A stretch of DNA of 5,509 bases from Prolixibacteraceae bacterium (GCA_003450125.1 DMFR01000001.1:1-5509); one strand, 5' to 3'. Shown: positions 1 through 5,509, counted from the stretch's first letter. The notes: generated by a model from the letters alone, not told the origin. Numbers and translations are program-made.

Positions 1-2
1 TT

Positions 3-653
3 CTTATCCTGCTGTTTTCAGCTGGACTTTTATCTGCAAAACAAAAAGCAGTTCCTCTTAAGAAATTCAAATCCGCCGATATTGGGTTTCCTGCCGTTGC
101 CGGTTCTACAAAAACGCAGGGTGATGGCTTGAACATCTTGGCCGGGGGCGCTGATGTGTGGGGAGTCAAAGACGAATTCAGGTTTTCCTACTTTGAACAA
201 ACGGGTGATTTTGATTTCATGGCAAGGATTGAAAGCCTTTCTGCTCCTCATTTATATACCAAAGCTGGTTTAATGGCACGCGAAGAACTGACCGATAACA
301 GCCGTCACATCTTCTTTCAGGTATTTCCCAACAACAATGCACGCAACAAAAATAACGGTGGCTATGAGTTTCAATACAGGCAGAAAAAGGGCGGTGAAAT
401 GAAAGCGGTATATCCTGCAAAAATAGATGCAGCGCCTGAGTTCCCTGTGAACTATCCCAATACATGGGTCAGGCTCAAACGTGCAGGTAATGACTTTACC
501 GGTTATTACAGTGTAGATGGAAAAACATGGAAAGTATACACTACCTACACGATGGATTTATCGGAAAAAGTCTACCTGGGACTGGCAGTTACTTCACACA
601 ATGCCAGTGAAAGCACAACTGCTGTTTTCAAAGAAATTTCAACAATAAAGTAA
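3..653 (+). CDS. Exported DUF1349 / concanavalin A-like beta-sandwich protein, 5'-truncated
   Basis: The frame is open from the left edge to a TAA at 651-653, giving 216 visible residues. The true start lies outside, because the first visible residues (LILLFSAGLLSA) are already the hydrophobic core of a signal peptide, so probably only about 5-10 codons are missing. A TTG at 129 lies inside the folded domain and is not the start. The mature part looks like one domain of the DUF1349 type: a GDFDFMARIE strand, then YTKAGLMAREEL, a SRHIFFQV strand, a GGYEFQYR strand, WVRLKRAGNDFTGYYSVDG and a closing YLGLAVTSHN. These match the usual order of that family (GDF..ar / aGlm.Re / W.rl.r.g..f..yys.DG / vglav.sh). 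Such domains are jelly rolls commonly found on secreted carbohydrate-active proteins. A binding role is inferred; no catalytic residues can be assigned. It lies 71 bp upstream of the GH26 gene and may be co-transcribed with it. Confidence 0.82.
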   Translation, partial: LILLFSAGLLSAKQKAVPLKKFKSADIGFPAVAGSTKTQGDGLNILAGGADVWGVKDEFRFSYFEQTGDFDFMARIESLSAPHLYTKAGLMAREELTDNSRHIFFQVFPNNNARNKNNGGYEFQYRQKKGGEMKAVYPAKIDAAPEFPVNYPNTWVRLKRAGNDFTGYYSVDGKTWKVYTTYTMDLSEKVYLGLAVTSHNASESTTAVFKEISTIK

Positions 654-724
654 AAGTGTTCAGTATTTAGTCACAGCAAGCAGTCCATTTCGTTCACCCA
701 ACCATACAGTTATTTGGCTATTTT
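654..724. other. Short intergenic spacer before the GH26 gene
   Basis: This 71-bp spacer has no convincing hairpin terminator, no purine-rich ribosome binding site and no clean Bacteroidota -7 element (TAnnTTTG). A TATTTGG at 711-717 resembles one but has the wrong internal spacing. The lack of a terminator fits read-through from the upstream gene. An in-frame TAG at 668-670 limits how far upstream the GH26 start could lie. Confidence 0.5.
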
Positions 725-3313
725 ATGCAAAAGACAATCTATTTCCTGCTTTTTTCTTTGGTATTGGCAACCGCCAGTTTAGCTCAGAAATATGAAGCTG
801 AAAACGCCATTCTGGCTGGTGGGGCATCACAGGTATCCAGCGGTGATGTTTCTGGAGGCTATTATGTAGCCCAGAACGATGGGACCCTTACCTTCAACCT
901 GACTTTAACTGAAGGGGCTTACTTCAATATTTACCTGCAGGTCGCCTCTCCCTATGGAATCAAGTCAAATAACCTGGTAGTCGATGGAAATATCGTTTCC
1001 TTCAATACCGCCCTTAATTCAAGCTATATCCACCTGAAAGTGGTGAATGTCCTGAAACTGTCAGCAGGGGCGCATATCCTTCAAATTACCAAGTCTTGGG
1101 GATGGATCAACATCGATTACCTGGAGCTCGAAAAAGTGGATCCAGCCAGCCGCTTCAACATTAATAAGGCTTTGATAACACCCAATCCGACCGATGAAGT
1201 GATGAAATTATACCAGTTTCTTTACGACAACTACTGTAAAAAAATCATTTCCGGTGTAATGGACATGCCCGATGCCGAATGGCTGAAAACCAACACGGGC
1301 AAATATCCTGCCCTGGTTGGATTGGACTTTATGCAAACTGGGCGTGGTTACACCTGGTACAACGATGATACCCCCTTTCTTCAAGCCAAAGCCTGGTATG
1401 ATAAAAATGGCATTCCTGCACTTTGCTGGCATTGGCGAGACCCCTCGCACAAGACGGAAGCATTCTATACGGCAGATACCCCCTTTGATATTTCGAAGAT
1501 ATTTGATGAAACATCTGCCGAATATAAAGCAATGATCAAGGACATTGATTATACAGCCAGTCTGTTGAAGAAATTTCAGGACAACCATGTTCCCATCATC
1601 TGGAGGCCATTGCACGAAGCTGCCGGTGGCTGGTTTTGGTGGGGAGCGAAAGGTGCTGCCCCTTGTAAAAAACTATGGCAGGTGATGTATGACCGCATGG
1701 TCAATTACCATGGACTGCACAACATGATCTGGGTATGGACACGCGAACCAAATGATGATGCCTGGTATCCGGGCGATGCTTATGTGGATATCGTAGGACG
1801 TGATATTTATCAAACCGGTAACCATAGTTCTCAGCTTACTGAATTCAATGACATGTCCAGCAGGTATGGGGGAAAGAAAATGGTCACCATCAGTGAATGT
1901 GGGTCAATGCCTGACGCCGACAACCTTGTAAAGGATGGCGCTGGCTGGTCTTATATGATGCCCTGGTATGGCGATTTTGTGAGAAGCTCCACCTACAATT
2001 CCCTCGACCTGTGGAAGAAGCAGTTTGCAAGTGACTACGTATTGACACTCGATGAAATGCCCAACCTGAAAACCTATAATGCACCTATTTTTTCACCAGC
2101 AGGACCTTATTGTGCAGGTACAACAATTCCTGATCTTCCAACAACCTCCATCAATGGCATTTCAGGCACATGGAGTCCTGCCCTGAACAATCAGGCGACG
2201 ACCGTCTATACCTTTACCCCGGCAGCAGATCAGATTGCTACGCTGGGCAAGATGACCATAACTATTACGCCACAGGTTACTCCGACCTTTGAAACGGTGG
2301 GCGCTTACTGCGTGGGTTCTACGATTGAAGCATTACCTATCACTTCCACCAATGGCATCACGGGAACCTGGAGTCCTGCCTTGAACAATCAGGTGACGAC
2401 AGAATATACATTTACCCCTAATGCAGGGCAATGTGCCACAACAGCCACTATGACCATCGCCGTAGGAACGAATTTTACCCCTGAATTTGACTTTGATTCA
2501 ATGGGACATTACTGTGTGGGATCAAAAATAGCTGCCTTGCCGACTACTTCGCTCAATGGGATCAGCGGAACCTGGAGTCCTGCCATGAACAATATGACCA
2601 CGACGGAATATACCTTTACACCAACAATGGAGTGTGCAAATACGAACTCACTGATCATCTACATCGATGAGAAAGTTACCCCAACTTTTGCCGTTGTAGC
2701 TCCCATTTGTTCAGGTACAACGATTGCACCCTTGCCATCGACTTCCCTCAATGGTATTGTAGGAACATGGAGTCCTGCATTGAACAACAAGGTAACGACC
2801 AATTACCTCTTTACCCCAACCTCAGGTCAGTGTGCAACCACTGCCAGGATGACTATCACCATTGAACCACCAGTCATTCCAACCTTTACAGTTGTGGAGC
2901 CCTATCTTTATGGAGAAACGGTTGCAGAATTGCCAACCACCTCACTGAATAACATTACGGGCACTTGGTCACCCGCTATAGACAATAGAAATACAACTAC
3001 CTATACTTTTACCCCTGATGCCAATCAATGCGCAGTAAGCACCTCATTAACGATTGCCATTGAAATCCGGGATGCAATCAACAGTATAGAGAATGAGTCA
3101 TTGAAGGTATTTCCAACCTTTTTTGACAATGAGTTTACCATTCAATTTGACAAAACCATTAAAACCATTGCTATTTACAATCAACATGGCGTTAAGATCA
3201 AAACTCTGCATCCGAAAACCACCCATACAGCGATTTCCATGGCTGGGTTGCCTTCAGGAACCTACCTGGTGAAAGTGGATCAGCAATCAACAGTGAAAAT
3301 CATTAAACGATAA
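725..3313 (+). CDS. Secreted multidomain GH26 beta-mannanase (CBM35-GH26-5 repeats-type IX sorting domain)
   Basis: Probable endo-acting beta-1,4-mannanase exported by the type IX system. Residues 1-20 form a signal peptide, with likely cleavage after SLA before QKYEAEN. Residues 22-138 are a CBM35: a YEAENA start with acidic residues E24 and E26 typical of its calcium site, an SGGYYV strand and a closing NIDYLEL. Residues about 143-452 are GH26: the acid/base is E298 in WRPLHE, followed by a GGWFWWG motif, then WYPGDAYVDIVGRDIY; the nucleophile is E391 in TISECG. Both glutamates and the preceding H297 are intact. Residues 453-780 hold five repeats of about 66 aa, and 781-862 a sorting domain. 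ATG 725 fits the signal peptide; the nearest upstream in-frame stop is at 668. Mannan is the commonest GH26 substrate, but some members act on beta-1,3-xylan or mixed-linkage glucan, so family is firmer than substrate. The neighbouring exported GH30-like gene suggests a shared substrate. Confidence 0.93.
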   Translation: MQKTIYFLLFSLVLATASLAQKYEAENAILAGGASQVSSGDVSGGYYVAQNDGTLTFNLTLTEGAYFNIYLQVASPYGIKSNNLVVDGNIVSFNTALNSSYIHLKVVNVLKLSAGAHILQITKSWGWINIDYLELEKVDPASRFNINKALITPNPTDEVMKLYQFLYDNYCKKIISGVMDMPDAEWLKTNTGKYPALVGLDFMQTGRGYTWYNDDTPFLQAKAWYDKNGIPALCWHWRDPSHKTEAFYTADTPFDISKIFDETSAEYKAMIKDIDYTASLLKKFQDNHVPIIWRPLHEAAGGWFWWGAKGAAPCKKLWQVMYDRMVNYHGLHNMIWVWTREPNDDAWYPGDAYVDIVGRDIYQTGNHSSQLTEFNDMSSRYGGKKMVTISECGSMPDADNLVKDGAGWSYMMPWYGDFVRSSTYNSLDLWKKQFASDYVLTLDEMPNLKTYNAPIFSPAGPYCAGTTIPDLPTTSINGISGTWSPALNNQATTVYTFTPAADQIATLGKMTITITPQVTPTFETVGAYCVGSTIEALPITSTNGITGTWSPALNNQVTTEYTFTPNAGQCATTATMTIAVGTNFTPEFDFDSMGHYCVGSKIAALPTTSLNGISGTWSPAMNNMTTTEYTFTPTMECANTNSLIIYIDEKVTPTFAVVAPICSGTTIAPLPSTSLNGIVGTWSPALNNKVTTNYLFTPTSGQCATTARMTITIEPPVIPTFTVVEPYLYGETVAELPTTSLNNITGTWSPAIDNRNTTTYTFTPDANQCAVSTSLTIAIEIRDAINSIENESLKVFPTFFDNEFTIQFDKTIKTIAIYNQHGVKIKTLHPKTTHTAISMAGLPSGTYLVKVDQQSTVKIIKR
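2081..3064 (+). repeat. Five in-frame repeats encoding ~66-aa beta-rich (Ig-like) modules
   Basis: Units begin at residues 453, 519, 585, 652 and 718 of the GH26 protein (bases 2081, 2279, 2477, 2678, 2876). The conserved tryptophans of the GTWSP core are W483, W549, W617, W682 and W748, spaced 66, 68, 65 and 66 residues. Each unit reads roughly: TPTF strand, YC.G..I..LP, TTS.NGI.GTWSPA.NN, TT.YTFTP, QCA...MTI. Similar repeats are familiar in large secreted and gliding or adhesion proteins of Bacteroidota. Here they probably act as a spacer or stalk, or as a surface- or substrate-contacting tail, between the enzyme and the sorting domain. Units 1-4 share near-identical DNA around the WSPA core; unit 5 does not. 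The first and last units each lack one of the two conserved cysteines. Confidence 0.88.
3065..3310 (+). other. Type IX secretion C-terminal sorting domain of the GH26 protein
   Basis: Residues 781-862 have the layout of Por-type sorting domains: SLKVFPTFFDNEFTIQF (the usual YPNPF.. start, with the second P-F step altered to PTFF), IAIYNQHGVKIKTL, then MAGLPSGTYLVKV and a lysine/arginine-rich KIIKR end. Proteins with this domain cross the outer membrane by the type IX system, and the domain is normally removed and often exchanged for a lipopolysaccharide anchor. This supports a cell-surface or extracellular location for the GH26 enzyme and a Bacteroidota host. Confidence 0.88.
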
Positions 3314-3459
3314 AACAATTGACAATTTACTATTTACCATTTAACCTTTATACATTTTAAAATTAACGATTAACAATTTTAACCATTCAACCATCCAACC
3401 ATTAAACCATTCAACCATTCAACCATTCAACCATTAAAACCATTAAAACCATAAAACCC
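3314..3459. other. AT-rich spacer between the GH26 and GH30-like genes
   Basis: This 146-bp region has no hairpin terminator. Its left part (about 3319-3376) is AT-rich with loosely repeating pieces such as ATTTAC, ATTTACC, ATTTAACC and TTAAC, which look like decayed relatives of the ordered repeat that follows. A TTGACA at 3319-3324 and a TACATTTT at 3351-3358 (one base off the Bacteroidota -7 consensus) are present, but their spacing is not that of a normal promoter, so I do not annotate one. Confidence 0.5.
3381..3456 (+). repeat. Tandem octamer array (AACCATTC type) abutting the GH30-like start
   Basis: The hexamer AACCAT starts at 3381, 3389, 3397, 3405, 3413, 3421, 3429, 3438 and 3447: seven steps of 8, 8, 8, 8, 8, 8 and 9 and a last step of 9. 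Most units are AACCATTC or AACCATTA, and the last two steps gain one A. The array ends in AAAACCC directly before the ATG at 3460. It is purine/C-rich with almost no G on the + strand, so it should be unstructured in the mRNA. It occupies the place where a ribosome binding site would sit. Confidence 0.92.
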
Positions 3460-4779
3460 ATGAAAATCAACCAATCAACTACACTTATCATAGTCCTGCT
3501 ACTCAGCTTCTGCTCCGCAGAAACCTATGCCCAAAAGGCTTCAGTGCAGATTTATCCTGAAGTGAAACGACAAATTATCCAATCCATTGGAGGCAATTAC
3601 TGCCAGGCCAATTATTCAGACCATGCAGCCGATGCCATTGGCAATGAAACATTGCGGGAGTTCAGGCCCGACCATGTACGCGTAGCCCTTCCCATGCGCC
3701 TGAGAAGAACCCCTTTCCAGGATTACCGCGGCAAGAACTTCACCAACCAGCCTTTGGTGATTGAAGTGTTGGATGAATTAAAACGCATGAAGAATGAATT
3801 CGGGGTCAAGAACTTTACCATTTCTGTGTGGGATTTACCCGACGAATTCATGGTTGATCCATCGAAAAAAGCACAACGGATCATCAAGCCTGAAGCTTAT
3901 GACGAGGTGATACAAATGCTGACCGACTTCTTTCTGAAAGCCAAAAATGAATACGGCGTTGAAATAGACCAGTTTTCATTCAATGAATCAGACGGTGGCT
4001 ACCAGATTATCTTTTCTCCCGAGGCGACCATTGCTTTTGTGAAAAAGGCAGGAATGAAATTCGAAAAAGCAGGCTTGAAAACAAAGTTCCTGTTGGCCGA
4101 TACCGCCCAAACCAAAGGGACGGTTGAATTTGCCACCCAGATCATGGCCGATCCAACCATCTGGAAATACATCGGTCCACTGTGTTTTCACAGCTGGTGG
4201 TCGGAAAGCATGCCTGACAATGAATTTGAACGTGTTGCCAGTTTCGGGAAAGCATGGAACAAGGAAGTTTGGTGCAGCGAACTGGGTTTTGATGCCATGT
4301 CCTGGAAGATCAAAGACATGAACAAGAGCTGGGATTACGCCCTACGCTTTGCCAAAATATCACACCGGATGATGAAGTTTGCACAAGTGGAAGTTTCACT
4401 CTACTGGACCTGGCAAAACAATTACGAAATCATGTCTGCCGATCTTAAAGAGAAGTATCCCTCTTATTACATGACCCGACACCAGGTCGATTTCCTCAAT
4501 ACAGGCACCCAGATTGTCCATTCCATCAGTTCCGATCCCGATGTATTGTCCATTGGTGCGATGGGTCCTGATGGCAGCCGCATTTTGCAACTGATCAACC
4601 TCAAAAAGGAAGCCATAACAGTTGATGTTACCGGTTTTGATTCCCCTTCAATTGATGCCACAACTACCACCCAAGCCAACAACTGGGAAATAGTAAAGAA
4701 CATTTCAAAATCAAAAAACGGGAAAGCTGCATTGCAATTGAAGGCAGAATCGGTCAATACGTTTGTGTTTAATAAGTAA
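3460..4779 (+). CDS. Exported GH30-like clan GH-A glycoside hydrolase
   Basis: A 439-aa protein with a signal peptide (residues 1-24, likely cleavage after TYA before QKASV), a TIM-barrel-like domain (about 30-350) and a small beta-sandwich tail ending in ESVNTFVFNK. This matches the two-domain form and length of GH30. Likely catalytic residues are the acid/base E176 in the SFNES motif (the Asn-Glu pair of clan GH-A) and the nucleophile E274 in WCSELGFD. A HSWW motif at 244-247 sits where GH30 enzymes carry a substrate-lining His, and the early IQSIGGNY and HVRVALP segments fit the first barrel strands. GH30 members cleave xylan, glucosylceramide, beta-1,6-glucan and other beta-glycosides; the substrate cannot be read here. 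C18 is preceded by SF, not a good lipobox, and there is no sorting domain, so it is probably periplasmic or released. The ATG fits the signal peptide; an in-frame TAA at 3403 limits the start. Confidence 0.8.
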   Translation: MKINQSTTLIIVLLLSFCSAETYAQKASVQIYPEVKRQIIQSIGGNYCQANYSDHAADAIGNETLREFRPDHVRVALPMRLRRTPFQDYRGKNFTNQPLVIEVLDELKRMKNEFGVKNFTISVWDLPDEFMVDPSKKAQRIIKPEAYDEVIQMLTDFFLKAKNEYGVEIDQFSFNESDGGYQIIFSPEATIAFVKKAGMKFEKAGLKTKFLLADTAQTKGTVEFATQIMADPTIWKYIGPLCFHSWWSESMPDNEFERVASFGKAWNKEVWCSELGFDAMSWKIKDMNKSWDYALRFAKISHRMMKFAQVEVSLYWTWQNNYEIMSADLKEKYPSYYMTRHQVDFLNTGTQIVHSISSDPDVLSIGAMGPDGSRILQLINLKKEAITVDVTGFDSPSIDATTTTQANNWEIVKNISKSKNGKAALQLKAESVNTFVFNK

Positions 4780-4786
4780 AAGGCAT

Positions 4787-4837
4787 GGGGCTTGGAGTTA
4801 GCCCATGGCATGGAAAATACCCCAAGCTCCAAGCCCC
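4787..4837. terminator. Inverted repeat after the GH30-like gene, possible terminator
   Basis: GGGGCTTGGAG at 4787-4797 is the exact reverse complement of CTCCAAGCCCC at 4827-4837. A T-G and a T-A pair can extend the stem inward, leaving a loop of about 25 bases. The stem begins 7 bases after the stop codon, a good place for a terminator. There is no T-run after the right arm (TTACCCCTTG follows), so it is not a classic intrinsic terminator. It could instead stabilise the mRNA end or be a dispersed intergenic repeat. Confidence 0.45.
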
Positions 4838-4851
4838 TTACCCCTTGCCCC

Positions 4852-4889
4852 AATTCGTGTAATTCGTAATAATTCGTGTAATTCGTAAA
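4852..4889 (+). repeat. Tandem AATTCGT array abutting the glycosyltransferase start
   Basis: AATTCGT starts at 4852, 4861, 4871 and 4880 (steps of 9, 10 and 9). Seen at a higher level it is two copies of a 19-bp unit (4852-4870 and 4871-4889) that differ only at the last base. The array ends 2 bases before the ATG at 4892, again replacing any ribosome binding site. Its sequence is unrelated to the AACCAT array upstream of the previous gene. Confidence 0.9.
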
Positions 4890-4891
4890 TT

Positions 4892-5509
4892 ATGAAGTAT
4901 TTAAAACATCCATGGATTTTTCTGATTTTAGCGTTTGCCATAACGCTTGCAGTTAAAATTCCACATTTGGGATTGCCTTATTTCTTTGACGAAACGTCCT
5001 CTTATTTTCCAGCAATTCAAGAGATGGCAAAGGCGGGTCCCAATATGCTACCTGGAACGATTCCATTGTCTTTCTCGAAAGGACATCCCTTATTTTTCTA
5101 TTTCCTGGCTTCATTGTGGATGAAATTCATTGCCAGTGACTCACTCATCTTAATGCGGTTGTTTCCCTTAATAGTTTCACTGATTGCACTGTATGTATTT
5201 CACCGTTTTGCCAAAAGGAATATCAATCTGTTATTGGCCAATATAGCGGTACTACTTCTTTCGTTACAACCTTTATTTCTGGCTCAGTCAAGTCTGGTAC
5301 TACCCGAAATTCTCTTGTTTACTCTTTTTATGCTGTCTTTTGACAGTTATTTATCACACAGTTTTGGATTGTATGCATTATATGGCACCTTGCTTATGCT
5401 TACGAAAGAATCAGGTGTTGTTTTTATTGTAGTGTTTGGATGTGCTTTCTTGGTTGAAAATTACCATACCTGGAATACAAAAATATTCTGGCGAAATCTA
5501 TTTCTACTC
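4892..5509 (+). CDS. PMT/ArnT-like integral membrane glycosyltransferase, 3'-truncated
   Basis: An ATG at 4892 opens a frame without stops for 206 codons to the right edge. An in-frame TAA at 4886-4888 makes this the earliest possible start. The protein is strongly hydrophobic, with a first membrane segment at about residues 8-24, then a loop with FFDET (D33, E34). The Asp-Glu after helix 1 is the catalytic-loop signature of the dolichyl-phosphate-mannose mannosyltransferase (PMT_2) and ArnT group. KGHPLFFYFLASLW (63-76) matches the usual HPPLYY-type motif, followed by a helix about 87-103 ending in HRFAKR. Later come AQSSLVLPE and LTKESG, also typical. Such enzymes move a sugar from a polyprenyl-phosphate carrier to lipid, glycan or protein on the outer face of the inner membrane. 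About half or more of a usual 450-550-aa protein is missing. Donor and acceptor are unknown. It probably forms a unit separate from the hydrolases because of the inverted repeat upstream. Confidence 0.8.
   Translation, partial: MKYLKHPWIFLILAFAITLAVKIPHLGLPYFFDETSSYFPAIQEMAKAGPNMLPGTIPLSFSKGHPLFFYFLASLWMKFIASDSLILMRLFPLIVSLIALYVFHRFAKRNINLLLANIAVLLLSLQPLFLAQSSLVLPEILLFTLFMLSFDSYLSHSFGLYALYGTLLMLTKESGVVFIVVFGCAFLVENYHTWNTKIFWRNLFLL

Larger units (their letters stand above)
4780..4891. other. Spacer between the GH30-like and glycosyltransferase genes
   Basis: This 112-bp spacer holds an inverted repeat (4787-4837), a C-rich stretch (4820-4851) made of short related pieces (CCCCAAGC, TCCAAGCCCC, TTACCCC, TTGCCCC) and then a tandem AATTCGT array running almost to the next start codon. 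Any promoter for the glycosyltransferase gene would have to lie within or between these elements; I see no recognisable one. Confidence 0.5.

Noticed and set aside
129..653. TTG at 129 as the start of the first gene
   Set aside because: The same frame is open to the left edge and its upstream part encodes a signal-peptide-like hydrophobic stretch and the first part of the mature protein, so the start is outside the window.
711..717. TATTTGG as a Bacteroidota -7 promoter element before the GH26 gene
   Set aside because: The consensus needs TA, two bases, then TTTG; the internal spacing is wrong and it would leave almost no leader before the ATG.
1208..1615. 135-codon open frame on the minus strand inside the GH26 domain
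   Set aside because: It lies opposite strongly conserved GH26 motifs and has no recognisable domain; it is a shadow of the coding strand.
3319..3358. Possible promoter (TTGACA at 3319 and TACATTTT at 3351) before the GH30-like gene
   Set aside because: The gap between elements is 24 or more bases for either promoter type, and such strings are expected by chance in this AT-rich spacer.
3381..3456. AACCAT array as a CRISPR array or iteron-type origin
   Set aside because: Units are 8-9 bases with no spacers, there are no cas or replication genes nearby, and the array sits in a short gap between two co-directional genes.
3499..3516. Lipoprotein signal at C18 of the GH30-like protein
   Set aside because: The residues before the cysteine are L-S-F, and phenylalanine at -1 does not fit a lipobox; a type I cleavage site after residue 24 fits better.
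4467..4853. 128-codon minus-strand open frame over the GH30-like 3' end and the inverted repeat
   Set aside because: Its start falls in the C-rich repeat patch and it mirrors codons of the GH30-like gene; no family signature is visible.

Overview
The window looks like a piece of a Bacteroidota chromosome from a polysaccharide-degrading member. The strongest evidence is a C-terminal type IX secretion (Por) sorting domain on the large GH26 enzyme. Supporting signs are Bacteroidota-style Ig-like adhesion repeats and the lack of any Shine-Dalgarno-like purine tract before the three visible start codons. I cannot name a genus. No SusC/SusD pair, regulator, RNA gene, IS element or CRISPR array is visible.

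Layout, all on the + strand. (1) 3-653: the 3' part of a gene for an exported DUF1349-type concanavalin-A-like beta-sandwich protein, with its start off the left edge. (2) After 71 bp, 725-3313: an 862-aa multidomain enzyme with signal peptide, CBM35, GH26 catalytic domain (beta-mannanase type), five ~66-aa beta-rich repeats and a type IX sorting domain. (3) A 146-bp spacer made largely of a short tandem repeat (nine AACCAT cores) that ends at the next start codon. (4) 3460-4779: a 439-aa exported GH30-like clan-A glycoside hydrolase. (5) A 112-bp spacer with an 11-bp perfect inverted repeat just after the stop codon, then a second tandem repeat (four AATTCGT cores) ending 3 bases before the next start. 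(6) 4892-5509: the N-terminal 206 codons of a polytopic PMT/ArnT-like glycosyltransferase that runs off the right edge.

How they may work together (inference): the first three genes are co-directional, close together and all exported, so they could form a small cluster for a plant or algal beta-mannan or a related hemicellulose. The GH26 enzyme would be placed outside the cell by type IX secretion and held to substrate by CBM35. The GH30-like enzyme has neither sorting domain nor convincing lipobox and may act on released fragments in the periplasm. The DUF1349 protein may bind carbohydrate. The glycosyltransferase follows a possible terminator and is probably a separate unit.

The gene content is fairly conventional. 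The less ordinary features are the two unrelated short tandem arrays placed against successive start codons, and the cysteine pattern and uneven divergence of the GH26 tail repeats.
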